In this document: piece after piece, positions 35,045 to 45,107 of the stretch | Layout of the letters: each line of letters opens with the position of its first letter | Numbering within the stretch: position 1 is the first letter of the stretch | Assembly (NCBI GenBank): GCA_902620525.1 | Contig: CACNIK010000004.1 | Location: 58,354-122,353, forward strand | Length of the DNA stretch: 64,000 nucleotides | Source of the DNA: an uncultured Pelagibacteraceae bacterium | GTDB taxonomy: Bacteria; Pseudomonadota; Alphaproteobacteria; Pelagibacterales; Pelagibacteraceae | Reading direction: 5' to 3' | Program-made: the position numbers and the translations under genes | Notes under the pieces: model-generated | Databases searched by the model: none | Told to the model about the DNA's origin: nothing | What the model saw: the letters and a program-made list of their open reading frames with translations, nothing else

Positions 35045-35362
35045 ATGAGTATTAAAGAAAATATACAAAATTTAATTGATCAAAATGACATTTGTTTGTT
35101 CATGAAAGGTACACCCGAAGCCCCGCAGTGTGGTTTTTCTATGGCTGTATCAAATGTTTTGAAACATTTAAATGTAAAATTTAAAAGTGTAAACGTTTTA
35201 GACGATCAGAATTTAAGACAAGGAATTAAAGACTTCAGTGACTGGCCAACTATTCCTCAGTTATACGTTAAAGGAGAATTTATTGGAGGTTGTGATATTG
35301 TTAAAGATATGTTTGAAAAAGGTGAACTAAAAAAAATATTAGAGGAAAAAAAATTAATCTAA
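35045..35362 (+). CDS. grxD: Monothiol glutaredoxin, Grx4 type
   Basis: 105 residues. FMKGTPEAPQCGFSM has the CGFS active site; WPTIPQLYVKGEFIGGCDI is the glutathione-binding region. It carries glutathione-ligated [2Fe-2S] clusters for iron-sulphur trafficking, in partnership with the BolA encoded directly before it. It ends one base from the convergent rpsD. Confidence 0.94.
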   Translation: MSIKENIQNLIDQNDICLFMKGTPEAPQCGFSMAVSNVLKHLNVKFKSVNVLDDQNLRQGIKDFSDWPTIPQLYVKGEFIGGCDIVKDMFEKGELKKILEEKKLI

Positions 35363-35980
35363 TTATCTTGAATAATATTCAATAACTAAATTTGGTTCCA
35401 TGATAACAGGATAAGGAACTTCAGAGAATTTTGGTACTCTGACTAACTTGACAGATTTACTCTTACCGTCCAATTGAATGTATTCTGGAATTTCTCTTTC
35501 TTTGCTTTGTATAGATCCATCAATTACATTAAGTTTTTTTGACTTTTCGTTCACTTCAACTTGATCTGTATCTTTTAAAAGATAACTTGAAACATTAACT
35601 CTCTTTTTATTTACCTTAATATGGCCGTGGTTAATTAATTGTCTAGCTGCAAAAACAGTTGGAGCAAGTTTAGCTCTATAAACGACTGTATCAAGTCTTG
35701 TTTCTAATAAAGCAATTAAATTTTCAGATGTATCTCCTCTTTTTGATAGTGCCTTTCTATAGATATTTCTAAACTGTCTTTCATTAATATTTCCGTAATA
35801 AGCTTTAAGTTTTTGTTTTGCTTGAAGTTGAATACCATAATCTGTTGGTTTCCCTTTTTTATTTTGGCCGTGTTGACCTGGAGGATATGCTCGAACATTA
35901 AATGGGCTTTTTGGTCTTCCCCACAGATTTGCTTTCAATCTTCTGTCGACTTTATGTTTAGATTTTAATCTTTTTGTCAT
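35363..35980 (-). CDS. rpsD: Ribosomal protein S4
   Basis: 205 residues. [15 protein letters not shown] and YPPGQHGQ at the N-terminus, then the S4 RNA-binding domain [33 protein letters not shown] and [18 protein letters not shown] at the end. It nucleates assembly of the 30S subunit. No cysteine zinc site is present, so it is the zinc-free form. It stands alone, separate from the ribosomal protein operons. Its 38-bp leader up to the trmJ-like stop shows no clear structure. Confidence 0.97.
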   Translation of the reverse strand: MTKRLKSKHKVDRRLKANLWGRPKSPFNVRAYPPGQHGQNKKGKPTDYGIQLQAKQKLKAYYGNINERQFRNIYRKALSKRGDTSENLIALLETRLDTVVYRAKLAPTVFAARQLINHGHIKVNKKRVNVSSYLLKDTDQVEVNEKSKKLNVIDGSIQSKEREIPEYIQLDGKSKSVKLVRVPKFSEVPYPVIMEPNLVIEYYSR

Positions 35981-36018
35981 TATTTGATCACGGGTTTACA
36001 AGGTTTAGGGGGTAAATG

Positions 36019-36747
36019 TCAATTGAGCTTTTTTTTATTTTTACTTAAAGAACCAATTAAACTGCCTAAAATCCTTAGTTCTTTGTCATCCGGCTCCATT
36101 CTATAAAATAAATTGTTTATATTTTTTATCATAGAGCTTCTCTTTTCAGGGGGTTTAAAAAAGTTTTTTTGTTCAAGTTTGGCCACAAGTAGCTTAATTA
36201 TTTGAGACAACTTACCTTTTTGACCTAAATTTTTATAGAAAAGCAGTTGTTTAGTAAGTTTAAAGTTATTTAATTTAAATATCTCATAGCAAACTAATGA
36301 TACAGAATGGGAAAGATTCATTGATTTAAACTTTGGTGATGATGGTATTTGAACTACATAATTTGCATAGGATAAATCCATATTTGATAAACCTGATGCT
36401 TCTGGACCAAACATTAATCCAATTTTTTTTTGTCTAAATTTTTTTAAGATATTAAGAAATTTATTCATACTAATGTGTTTTTTATTAATATCTCTCTTCC
36501 TGGCACTAAATGAAAAAATTATATCAAAATTTTGAATAGCTGAATTAGTATTATCAAATAACTTTGTTTTATTTAAAATATCAAAAGCGCCTACTGAAGT
36601 TGCCTTAGCTTTAATATTTGGCCAACCCTTCTTTGGATTAGTAATAATTAAATTTTTAAATCCGAAATTTTTTAATGATCTTGCAGTAGCTCCAATATTT
36701 TCACCAAGTTGTGGTTTAATTAAAATAAAACCATATTTATTTTTCAT
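36019..36747 (-). CDS. TrmJ/TrmH-type SPOUT RNA methyltransferase
   Basis: 242 residues. ILIKPQLGENIGATARSLKNFGF is the SpoU N-terminus; FGPEASGLSNMDLSYANYVVQIP and SMNLSHSVSLVCYE form the knotted SAM-binding site. The C-terminal helical extension of about 80 residues resembles TrmJ, which methylates the ribose of tRNA position 32. It overlaps the cimA end by 11 bp. Confidence 0.87.
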   Translation of the reverse strand: MKNKYGFILIKPQLGENIGATARSLKNFGFKNLIITNPKKGWPNIKAKATSVGAFDILNKTKLFDNTNSAIQNFDIIFSFSARKRDINKKHISMNKFLNILKKFRQKKIGLMFGPEASGLSNMDLSYANYVVQIPSSPKFKSMNLSHSVSLVCYEIFKLNNFKLTKQLLFYKNLGQKGKLSQIIKLLVAKLEQKNFFKPPEKRSSMIKNINNLFYRMEPDDKELRILGSLIGSLSKNKKKLN

Positions 36748-38341
36748 GAATATTTGCTGGCGCTTTTTCTTTGAATAATTTGTACTCTAAACTATCAATT
36801 AAAGCCTTAAATGAAGCTTCTATAATATTTTGAGAAACACCTATGGTGAACCAACTTTTTCCAGTTTTATCTGTACTTTCAATTGAAACTCTTGTGGTTG
36901 CTCCTGTACCAGTATTTAAAATTCTTACTTTATAGTCTAGAAGTTTGAGATCAGAAAAGTATTTGTAGTATTTTTCAACCTTTTTAAAATTCGATCTAAT
37001 TGCATTATCTAGTGCATTTACTGGTCCATTTCCCTCACCTTGACAATGAATTTCTTTACCGTCAATTATAAAAGTGACCTCTGCAGTTGTTTTTAATTCA
37101 TTATCTTTTTTAACGTTTACATTATAGTTTTTTACTTTTAAATACTCTGGAAGTTTCCCTAATAATTTATTTGCTAAAAGTTCAAAAGATGCATCAGCAC
37201 CATCATATGAATAACCAGTAAACTCTCTTTCTTTAACTTCATTTAAAATTTTTTGTACTTTGGTGTCTTTTGAGTTAATTTTTATTCCATAGTTTTCGAG
37301 TCTAGATAATATATTTGATCTTCCAGCTTGATTTGAAACAATGATATTTCTGTGATTACCAACTTCTTTGGGATCTATGTGTTCATATGTTTTTGGATCT
37401 TTTTTTACTGCAGAAACATGTAATCCCCCTTTATGTGAAAATGCAGATCCTCCAACATAAGCCATGCTTTTGTTTGGTTTTTTGTTAAGAACCTCATCCA
37501 AAAATCTAGAACATTCTGTTAGCGATGAAAGTTTCTCTTTATTTATATTTAAATCAAATTTATCACTAAAAGTTTTTTTCAAAAAAAGTGTTGGAATAAT
37601 TGACATTAAATTCGCATTACCACATCTTTCACCTAAACCATTTATTGTTCCTTGTATTTGTCTAGCTCCAGCTAATACAGCGGTTAAAGAATTGCTTACA
37701 GCATTTTCAGTGTCATTATGTGCGTGTATACCTAGATTTTTCCCTGGAATTACTTTGGTAACATTATTTATTATTTCTCCAATTTCATTTGGCAAAGTTC
37801 CGCCATTAGTATCACATAAAACTACCCATCTGGCTCCTTCATCGTAGGCTTGTTTTAAACAATCTAGAGCGTAGTTGGGATTATTTTTATATCCATCAAA
37901 AAAGTGTTCAGCGTCAAAAAGAAATTCTTTTTTATTTTTAACAAAATGCTTAGCTGTTTCTTTTATATTTTTTAAATTATCTTCATTTTTTATACCTAAT
38001 GCTGTTTTGACGTGAAAATCCCATGTTTTTCCAACAACACAAACTGTTTCGCAATCGGCGTTCATTAAAGGAGATAAATTTGGATCATTATCAGCGCTAA
38101 CTCCATTCTTTTTTGTCATTCCAAATGCTGTAAACTTTGAGTTTCCAAGTTTTGGAGATTTATCAAAAAATTCATTATCTATTGGATTGGCTCCAGGCCA
38201 ACCACCTTCTATGTAGTCTACTCCTATATTGGATAAAATTTTTGCAATTTTATTCTTATCTTCAACTGAAAAATCAACTCCTTCAGTCTGTGCACCGTCT
38301 CTTAAAGTAGTATCAAATATGTATATTTTGTCTTTGCTCAT
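36737..38341 (-). CDS. cimA: (R)-citramalate synthase
   Basis: 534 residues. IFDTTLRDGAQTEGVDFSVEDK, GGWPGANP, LGIHAHNDTENAV and GLGERCGNANLM identify the DRE-TIM aldolase fold of the LeuA/CimA group; the GGWPG block and length match the TIGR00977-type citramalate synthases. A LeuA-type allosteric domain follows (about 400-530). It condenses acetyl-CoA with pyruvate to start isoleucine synthesis without threonine deaminase. It overlaps cysS by 4 bp. Confidence 0.9.
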   Translation of the reverse strand: MSKDKIYIFDTTLRDGAQTEGVDFSVEDKNKIAKILSNIGVDYIEGGWPGANPIDNEFFDKSPKLGNSKFTAFGMTKKNGVSADNDPNLSPLMNADCETVCVVGKTWDFHVKTALGIKNEDNLKNIKETAKHFVKNKKEFLFDAEHFFDGYKNNPNYALDCLKQAYDEGARWVVLCDTNGGTLPNEIGEIINNVTKVIPGKNLGIHAHNDTENAVSNSLTAVLAGARQIQGTINGLGERCGNANLMSIIPTLFLKKTFSDKFDLNINKEKLSSLTECSRFLDEVLNKKPNKSMAYVGGSAFSHKGGLHVSAVKKDPKTYEHIDPKEVGNHRNIIVSNQAGRSNILSRLENYGIKINSKDTKVQKILNEVKEREFTGYSYDGADASFELLANKLLGKLPEYLKVKNYNVNVKKDNELKTTAEVTFIIDGKEIHCQGEGNGPVNALDNAIRSNFKKVEKYYKYFSDLKLLDYKVRILNTGTGATTRVSIESTDKTGKSWFTIGVSQNIIEASFKALIDSLEYKLFKEKAPANIHEK

Positions 38342-39690
38342 TTATAGTCCCAAGTCGTTTTACCTTTTTCATCTTTTATATCAATACCTTCTTTATCTAA
38401 ATCATCCCTAATTTGATCAGCGAGTTTATAATTACCAGCTTTTTTGGCTTCTTCACGATCTTTAATTTTATTTAGTATATTGTCTTCAGATATTTTTACT
38501 TTATTTTTTTTATATTCAGCTCTTTTTTGAGAACTTTCATTGAATAAACCAATTAAGCGACATGCTTTATTGAATTCTTTTATTTTTTCTTTATCTCCAT
38601 TTTGTGATTGTTGAAACAACTCATGCAATTTGGAAATATAAAGGGGAGTATTCATATCATCTAATAAATCATTAAAACAATCGGGTATTTTTTCATTTAC
38701 TTCTGAGGAATACATTGAATACCATTTATCTAAAGTTTTAGATTGTTCTATAAGTAATTCATTATTCCAATCTAAAGGTTGTTTGTAATGGGCGCTCAAG
38801 AGTGATAAGCGAACAACTTGACCTGAATATTTTTTGGTTGCATCCTCTATTGTTGTAATATTTCCGAGGGATTTAGACATTTTTTCTTTTTTCATTGTTA
38901 CAAAACCATTATGCACCCAATAGTTAGCAAATTTATCAGTTCCATTATAAACACATGATTGTGCAATTTCATTTTCATGATGTGGAAAAATTAAATCTAG
39001 TCCCCCACCATGTATATCAAAATTTTTACCTAGATATTTTTCACTCATTACCGAACATTCTAGATGCCACCCAGGTCTACCTCTTCCCCAGGGTGAATCC
39101 CAACCAGGATCATTTTTATTTGAAGGTTTCCAAAGAACAAAATCTAAAGGATCTTTTTTTAGTTTCGATACTTCCACTCTAGCACCTGCTTTAAGATCGT
39201 CGGGATTTTTGTTTGAAAGTTTGCCATACTTTTTAAATGACGCCACTGCAAAAAAAACATGTCCATTTTTTTCATAAGCGGCATTTTTTTCAATCAATTT
39301 TTTCGTCATAATTATCATATCCTCAACGTGATCAGTTGCTCTTGGCTCTCGACTAGGTTTTAAACAAAACAAATCTTTACAATCTTTGTGAAATTTTTCT
39401 GTAACAGATTTTGTTAAGTCTGAAATATCTATTTTTTTTGTTTTTGAAGCTTCAATAATTTTGTCATCTATATCTGTTATATTTCTTACATAAAAAACTT
39501 TTTTCTCTCCATAAAGTTCAATGAGTATTCTGAAAAGAAGATCAAAAACTACTAATGCACGAGCGTTTCCAACATGAGGATTGTCATAAACAGTTGGCCC
39601 ACATGCATATAAAGAAACATTTTCTTTATTTATTGGATTAAAAATTTCTTTTTTATTTGTAAGCGAGTTAGTTAAATGTAAGTTATTCAT
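38338..39690 (-). CDS. cysS: Cysteinyl-tRNA synthetase
   Basis: 450 residues. ACGPTVYDNPHVGNARA contains the zinc-binding Cys and HIGH-like HVGN; GWHLECSVMS, GGLDLIFPHHENEIAQS and the KMSKSLGN loop follow. It charges tRNA-Cys. It overlaps cimA by 4 bp and nadE by 8 bp on the same strand. Confidence 0.97.
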   Translation of the reverse strand: MNNLHLTNSLTNKKEIFNPINKENVSLYACGPTVYDNPHVGNARALVVFDLLFRILIELYGEKKVFYVRNITDIDDKIIEASKTKKIDISDLTKSVTEKFHKDCKDLFCLKPSREPRATDHVEDMIIMTKKLIEKNAAYEKNGHVFFAVASFKKYGKLSNKNPDDLKAGARVEVSKLKKDPLDFVLWKPSNKNDPGWDSPWGRGRPGWHLECSVMSEKYLGKNFDIHGGGLDLIFPHHENEIAQSCVYNGTDKFANYWVHNGFVTMKKEKMSKSLGNITTIEDATKKYSGQVVRLSLLSAHYKQPLDWNNELLIEQSKTLDKWYSMYSSEVNEKIPDCFNDLLDDMNTPLYISKLHELFQQSQNGDKEKIKEFNKACRLIGLFNESSQKRAEYKKNKVKISEDNILNKIKDREEAKKAGNYKLADQIRDDLDKEGIDIKDEKGKTTWDYK

Positions 39691-40465
39691 TAAATTTGCA
39701 AACTGGTATAGGATTCATTTTGTGTAGGTTTTTTTCTCTTATCTTTAAATATTTCTGGTAATTTGGATCGTCTTTATTTTCCATAGCTTTTTCAAGATCT
39801 TCATAACTCATTCCTAATTGTTGGACATCATTTCTACCGTCATCCCACAATCCGTCAGTCGGTTGAGAGTCTATAATTTCTTTTGAAACTCCAAGATATT
39901 TACCTAGCTCCCAAACTTGAGTTTTTGTACAATCAGCTATTGGAGATATATCTACACCCCCATCACCATATTTAGTATAAAAGCCAACGCCAAAGTCCTC
40001 AACTTTATTCCCTGTCCCAACTACAATACCAGAATTAGCTGCTGCCACCTGATAAAGGGTTGCCATTCTTAATCTAGCTCTTGAATTTGCAAATCCGTGC
40101 TCATTATCAAAGTTATTTAAAACTTTAGAAAAGGATCCAAATATTTTGTCCATCTCGATTAAGTAATGTTCAACATTTTTAAACTTATCTTTCAGCCATT
40201 TTGCATGTTTTAAGCTTAAATCATGTTGAGATTTTATTTGTTTAATTGGCATTGTTAACACAATTGTTTTTCTACCTGTGTTTGCACATAACGTACTAAC
40301 CACAGAAGAATCTATACCACCTGAAATACCAACTACTAATGCTTTAGGATTAAATGAAGTAGTTTCACAATAATTGTTGATCCAATCAGTGATAATTTTC
40401 GCTCTTTTTTTTGCTTCCATAATTAATACACCCCCTCTTTTAAGGTCATGTCTTAATAATTTCAA
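39683..40465 (-). CDS. nadE: NH3-dependent NAD+ synthetase
   Basis: The core has the ATP-pyrophosphatase P-loop VVGISGGIDSSVV, GTGNKVEDFGVGFYTKYGDGGVDISPI and TDGLWDDGRND. It makes NAD+ from deamido-NAD; no glutaminase domain is fused, so it uses ammonia. The track start gives 260 residues, but the ATG at 40418-40420 (MEAKKRAK, 245 residues) is preferred: a GAGGGGG Shine-Dalgarno run lies about 10 bases upstream of it, inside the longer frame. It starts just after the DAHP synthase gene. Confidence 0.93.
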   Translation of the reverse strand: MKLLRHDLKRGGVLIMEAKKRAKIITDWINNYCETTSFNPKALVVGISGGIDSSVVSTLCANTGRKTIVLTMPIKQIKSQHDLSLKHAKWLKDKFKNVEHYLIEMDKIFGSFSKVLNNFDNEHGFANSRARLRMATLYQVAAANSGIVVGTGNKVEDFGVGFYTKYGDGGVDISPIADCTKTQVWELGKYLGVSKEIIDSQPTDGLWDDGRNDVQQLGMSYEDLEKAMENKDDPNYQKYLKIREKNLHKMNPIPVCKFNE

Positions 40466-40471
40466 TAATTA

Positions 40472-41854
40472 TTAAGACGCGGCTTGGATAATTTTTTTTG
40501 AATATTTTGAGTTTTTCTTAATTTCTTCAGAAATTAGAAAAGCTAACTCTAATGCTTGATCTGCATTCAATCTTGGGTCGCAATGCGTTCTGTACCTATT
40601 AGATAAGTCATTTTCAGATATTTTCTGTGCCCCTCCAGTACATTCGGTCACATCCTGACCAGTCATTTCGACGTGTAATCCTCCTGCGTAACTTCCTTCA
40701 GATTGATGTGCACCAAAAAAGTTTTTTACCTCTTTTAAAACACTGTCAAAAGGTCTTGTCTTAAATCCTGTGGCTGCTTTGATTGTGTTACCGTGCATAG
40801 GGTCACATGACCATATTACATTTAATCCCTCTTTTTTAATTACTTTAATTAGTTTAGGTAAATATTTTTCTACGTTGTCAGCTCCAAATCTTGAAATCAA
40901 GGTCATTCTTCCTGGCTCATTTTCTGGATTTAGAATATTACAGAGTTTTACAAGTTCCTCAGGTTTTAAGGTCGGACCACATTTTAAGCCTAAAGGGTTT
41001 TTAATTCCTCTACAAAATTCAACATGAGCTCCGTCTGGTTGTCTTGTTCTATCTCCTATCCATACAAAATGTGCAGAGGTGTCGTGGTATTCACCTGTTG
41101 TTGAGTCTACTCTTGTCATGGCTTCTTCAAATGGCAGTAACAGAGCTTCGTGAGAAGTATAAAAATTAACAGTTCTTAATCTTCTATTATTATCGGAATT
41201 TATTCCACAAGCTTGCATAAACGCTAAAGCATCACTAATTTTATCTTCAATCTCTTTGTATTTACCTTTAGTTTTGTCTTTTATAAATCCTAAATTCCAC
41301 AAATGAACTTGTCTTAAATCAGCAAAACCACCTTGAGAAAAAGCTCTTAATAAGTTTAACGTTGATGCTGATTGTGAGTATGCTCTAAATAATCTTTTTG
41401 CATCTGGAACTCTAGTTTTTTCATTGAAATCTACTCCATTTATATTATCGCCTAAATAACTTGGTAATTCTTTTCCATCTTTTTTTTCTGTTGGAGCGCT
41501 TCTTGGTTTAGAAAATTGTCCTGCTATTCTTCCGACTTTAACAACTGGCACTGAAGCCGATGCTGTTAAAACTAGCGACATCTGTAAAATTACTTTGAAA
41601 GTGTCTCTAATATTGTCAGGATGAAATTCTGCAAAACTTTCTGCACAATCACCACCTTGAAGAAGGAAGGCTTTGCCTTCAACTACTTCTGCTAACGCCT
41701 TTTTTAAAGATCTTGTTTCTCCAGCAAAAACTAGTGGCGGATATTTTTGTATTTTACTTAAAACTAAATCCAGCTCTTTCTTATCTACATAAGTAGGTAG
41801 ATGTTTTGCGGGAAATTTTGTCCAACTATTTAATGTCCATTTTTTCATATTCAA
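40472..41854 (-). CDS. 3-deoxy-7-phosphoheptulonate (DAHP) synthase, class II
   Basis: 460 residues from the track, where the first codon is TTG; the ATG at 41846-41848 (MKKWTLNSW) with CAGG upstream is the better start. [53 protein letters not shown] and [15 protein letters not shown] are class II (plant/AroH-II type) signatures. It condenses PEP with erythrose-4-phosphate to open the shikimate pathway. It follows glmS by 57 bp. Confidence 0.95.
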   Translation of the reverse strand: MNMKKWTLNSWTKFPAKHLPTYVDKKELDLVLSKIQKYPPLVFAGETRSLKKALAEVVEGKAFLLQGGDCAESFAEFHPDNIRDTFKVILQMSLVLTASASVPVVKVGRIAGQFSKPRSAPTEKKDGKELPSYLGDNINGVDFNEKTRVPDAKRLFRAYSQSASTLNLLRAFSQGGFADLRQVHLWNLGFIKDKTKGKYKEIEDKISDALAFMQACGINSDNNRRLRTVNFYTSHEALLLPFEEAMTRVDSTTGEYHDTSAHFVWIGDRTRQPDGAHVEFCRGIKNPLGLKCGPTLKPEELVKLCNILNPENEPGRMTLISRFGADNVEKYLPKLIKVIKKEGLNVIWSCDPMHGNTIKAATGFKTRPFDSVLKEVKNFFGAHQSEGSYAGGLHVEMTGQDVTECTGGAQKISENDLSNRYRTHCDPRLNADQALELAFLISEEIKKNSKYSKKIIQAAS

Positions 41855-41911
41855 CCTGTGATATGTATATAGAGTAAAGAGATTAAATTTCCAATAGTTA
41901 AATTAGAAAAT

Positions 41912-43729
41912 TTACTCAACAGTTACAGATTTAGCCAAGTTTCTTGGTTTGTCTATATCACATTTTTTTAGTAGAGCCACATGATAAGCTAATAATTGAA
42001 GTGGTATGGTTAATAAAAAAGGATTTAAAAGTTCATCAATAAAAGGCATTTCAATTTTAAATCTTATATTCTCGTTTATTACATCATCATGTTTATCTGA
42101 TATTAATAAAACCTTTCCTCCTCTTGCTATAACTTCTTGCATATTAGAAATAGTTTTTTCAAAATATTTATCTTTTGGAGCCAAAATAATTACAGGTAAA
42201 CCATCTTCGATTAAAGCTAGTGGGCCATGTTTCATTTCTCCAGCGGGGTAACCTTCAGCGTGAAGATAAGATAATTCTTTCAATTTTAATGCTCCTTCTA
42301 ATGCTATAGGGAATGATGATCCTCTCCCTAAAAACATTGATCCTTTGGCTGATAAAAAATCTTTAGCAAATATTTGAATTAATTCCTCGGTCTTTAATGA
42401 ATTCTCAATTCCTTGAGGTAAATTTTTAAGATTTTTAATTTTTTCAATATAGTTTTTATCATCAATATTCCCTCTTATTTTAGATATCTTTAAACTCATT
42501 ATATACAAAACTAACATTTGGCCTATAAAAGCTTTTGTGGAAGCTACGCCAATTTCTGGGCCCGCATGAATAGGTATAACCCAATCAGAATTCCTAGCTA
42601 TTGAGCTTTCTACTACATTAATAACAGAACAAGTTTTCATTTTATTTTTTTTTGCTATTTCTAAAGCTGCCGCTGTATCTGCTGTTTCTCCAGACTGAGA
42701 CACAAATATATATAAAGTATTAGGATTAAATCTTATCTTTCTATATCTAAATTCTGAAGCCACCTCAGTTTCTACGTTTAAATCTGTTAATTCCTCTATC
42801 CAATATTTAGCAACTTGGCATGAATGATAAGCAGTACCACATCCGATAAGGAATATTTTATTAATTTTTTTTGGGTTAATAGGAAAATCATAAAGATTTA
42901 TATCATTTCTTATTTTGTCTATATATTCGTTCAAACAATTTTTAATAGTGGTTGGTTGCTCAAATATTTCTTTAGACATAAAATTTTTATAATCACCTAA
43001 CTTGGCTTCATTTTTGTCTTCAGATAAAACTAATATCTTTTTATTAATTTTATTTTTAGAAACATCAAAAAATTCAACACTATCTTTCGTTATCTTGCAT
43101 ATCTCTCCGTCATCCAAATAAGAAATTTTATTTGTCATAGCTTTAAGTGCATATGAGTCGGAACCTAAATAATTTTCATTATTTGAGTATCCAACAGCAA
43201 GTGGGCTGCCTTGTCTAGCTCCTATAATAATATCAGATTGATCTTTAAATAATATCCCTAGTGCAAAACTTCCTTCAAGATATTTTAAAGACTTTAATAC
43301 TGCATCAATTGGATTGGAGTCTTTTAAATATTTTGTTATCAATAATGTTATGACTTCAGTATCAGTTTGAGATTTAAATTTGTAACCCTCTTTTTCCAGT
43401 TTCTTTTTAAGTGAATTAGAATTTTCAATTATTCCATTATGAACCACTGACACTATTTCAGAAGAATGTGGGTGAGCATTGACTTCGTTTGGTATGCCGT
43501 GAGTAGCCCATCTCACGTGGCCAATTCCTATATTACCTTGAGCTGGAGAATTAAATAATATTTTTTCAAGCTCTTCAACTCTTCCAGAGCATTTTTTTTC
43601 ATTAAGATTTTTTTTAGAGATTGTCGCAATACCAGCGGAGTCATATCCTCTATATTCTAGTCTTTTTAAAGAATTAATAATATTTGAGGTAACAGACTTA
43701 TTGCTCGCAATACCAATTATCCCGCACAT
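41912..43729 (-). CDS. glmS: Glucosamine-fructose-6-phosphate aminotransferase
   Basis: 605 residues. Mature N-terminal Cys nucleophile in MCGIIGIASN, LEYRGYDSAGIA, HVRWATHG; two SIS domains with SQSGETADT and STKAFIGQM; the end DKPRNLAKSVTVE is the invariant C-terminus. It makes glucosamine-6-phosphate for peptidoglycan and LPS. Its start overlaps the stop of the GlmU acetyltransferase-domain gene by one base, so both hexosamine steps are coupled. Confidence 0.97.
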   Translation of the reverse strand: MCGIIGIASNKSVTSNIINSLKRLEYRGYDSAGIATISKKNLNEKKCSGRVEELEKILFNSPAQGNIGIGHVRWATHGIPNEVNAHPHSSEIVSVVHNGIIENSNSLKKKLEKEGYKFKSQTDTEVITLLITKYLKDSNPIDAVLKSLKYLEGSFALGILFKDQSDIIIGARQGSPLAVGYSNNENYLGSDSYALKAMTNKISYLDDGEICKITKDSVEFFDVSKNKINKKILVLSEDKNEAKLGDYKNFMSKEIFEQPTTIKNCLNEYIDKIRNDINLYDFPINPKKINKIFLIGCGTAYHSCQVAKYWIEELTDLNVETEVASEFRYRKIRFNPNTLYIFVSQSGETADTAAALEIAKKNKMKTCSVINVVESSIARNSDWVIPIHAGPEIGVASTKAFIGQMLVLYIMSLKISKIRGNIDDKNYIEKIKNLKNLPQGIENSLKTEELIQIFAKDFLSAKGSMFLGRGSSFPIALEGALKLKELSYLHAEGYPAGEMKHGPLALIEDGLPVIILAPKDKYFEKTISNMQEVIARGGKVLLISDKHDDVINENIRFKIEMPFIDELLNPFLLTIPLQLLAYHVALLKKCDIDKPRNLAKSVTVE

Positions 43730-44373
43730 TATTTTTTTTTCCTTTTGTAATTTTTTTTAGTAATTTGTGGCGATCTTGTCAAAGCCAGAGAATTTTTTAT
43801 AATATTTTCAGTAATTACAGATCCTGCGCCTACTACAGAATTTTCCTCAATTACTAATGGTGCCACTAAAGAAGAGTTAGATCCTACAAATACATTTTTT
43901 TTAATTTTTGTTTTGTTCTTTTTAATTCCATCATAATTACATGTAATAGTACCTGCTCCGATATTACTATTTTCTCCAACTTCTGTGTCACCAATATAGG
44001 ATAAATGGTTTACTTTGCTTTTAGATTTAATTTTAGAGTTTTTTGTTTCTACAAAATTACCTACCTTCGAATTTGGTAAAAAATGTGATCCAGGTCTTAT
44101 TCTGGCATAAGGCCCGACTGTAACATTTTTTTCCAACTTGGCTCCCTCCAAATGGGAAAAAGATTTTATTGTAACATTATTTCCGATTTTTACTTTTGAT
44201 CTAATAACAACATATGGTTCAATTTTTACATTTTTGCCAAATGTCGTATCTTTAGATAGGAAAATTGTTTCTGGTGCGATTAACTCTACGCCTTTGTTTA
44301 AGGCTTTTATTCTTAAATTATCTTGTTCAGATCTTAGTTTAATCGCTTTTTTAAGTTTTAAATTTGTCCTCAT
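43729..44373 (-). CDS. GlmU acetyltransferase domain only (left-handed beta-helix)
   Basis: 214 residues. After a 40-residue helical linker the protein is a left-handed beta-helix of hexapeptide repeats. GPYARIRPGS, VGNFVETKNSKIK, VNHLSYIGDTEVGENSNIGAGTITCNYDG carry the Arg, Lys, His, Tyr and Asn that bind glucosamine-1-phosphate and acetyl-CoA in bifunctional GlmU. The roughly 230-residue N-terminal uridylyltransferase is missing, and only 71 bp separate this gene from gph, so it is not nearby. It should acetylate glucosamine-1-phosphate; a separate uridylyltransferase must exist. It is next to glmS, supporting the role. Confidence 0.88.
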   Translation of the reverse strand: MRTNLKLKKAIKLRSEQDNLRIKALNKGVELIAPETIFLSKDTTFGKNVKIEPYVVIRSKVKIGNNVTIKSFSHLEGAKLEKNVTVGPYARIRPGSHFLPNSKVGNFVETKNSKIKSKSKVNHLSYIGDTEVGENSNIGAGTITCNYDGIKKNKTKIKKNVFVGSNSSLVAPLVIEENSVVGAGSVITENIIKNSLALTRSPQITKKNYKRKKK

Positions 44374-44444
44374 AAAAAGTTCTCTTTACATTAGAAATGG
44401 ATTATAAATAAGTCACAAAATATTTCTTTTTAAAACTTTAAAAA

Positions 44445-45107
44445 ATGACTCAAAACTTAACCATTTTATTCGATCTAGACGGAACAATTGTTAACACTGC
44501 CCCGGATTTAATGTCTGCACATAATCATGTAATGAGAAAATTTGGTTTTGAAGAAAAAAAAATGGCAGATATAAAATCACTGGCTGGAAAAGGTGCGTGG
44601 GTAATGATGCAAAGATCGTTTAAAGAAGAAATTAAAAGTGAAGAAACTAAAAAAGCAATGACTAAAGAGTTTATTGATTTTTATTCTAAAAATATTGATA
44701 CGTATAGTAAGCCATTAAAAGGGCTAGTTAAATTTTTAGATTGGGCAAAAAGCAAAAAAATTTCAATGGCCGTTTGTACAAATAAACAAGAGCGTTTAGC
44801 AATTGATTTATTAAAGAAATTAAATATTTATAAGTATTTTGAATATGTTGCAGGATCAGACACTTTTGAATTTAACAAACCTGATCCTAGACATTTAACA
44901 GATGTCGTTGAAATTATTGGCGGAGATTTAAATAAAACAATAATGATTGGTGACAGTGAGGTTGATGAGATGTCTGCTCACAATGCTAAATTACCTTTTA
45001 TTTTAGTAAAAGATGGCTACACAGAAAAATCTGAAAATGAAATTAAGCATGACGCTTTAATTTCAGATTTTGTTGGTTTCGAAAAAGTTATAGAAAAATA
45101 TTTATGA
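44445..45107 (+). CDS. gph: Phosphoglycolate phosphatase-like HAD hydrolase
   Basis: 220 residues. Motif I FDLDGTIVNTAPDL, motif II VCTNKQ, and motif III/IV NKPDPRHL with IMIGDSEVDEMSA are in order, with a helical cap between. Phosphoglycolate phosphatase removes phosphate from 2-phosphoglycolate; related HADs act on other sugar phosphates. It diverges from the GlmU-domain gene and overlaps the LysE gene by 4 bp. Confidence 0.82.
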   Translation: MTQNLTILFDLDGTIVNTAPDLMSAHNHVMRKFGFEEKKMADIKSLAGKGAWVMMQRSFKEEIKSEETKKAMTKEFIDFYSKNIDTYSKPLKGLVKFLDWAKSKKISMAVCTNKQERLAIDLLKKLNIYKYFEYVAGSDTFEFNKPDPRHLTDVVEIIGGDLNKTIMIGDSEVDEMSAHNAKLPFILVKDGYTEKSENEIKHDALISDFVGFEKVIEKYL

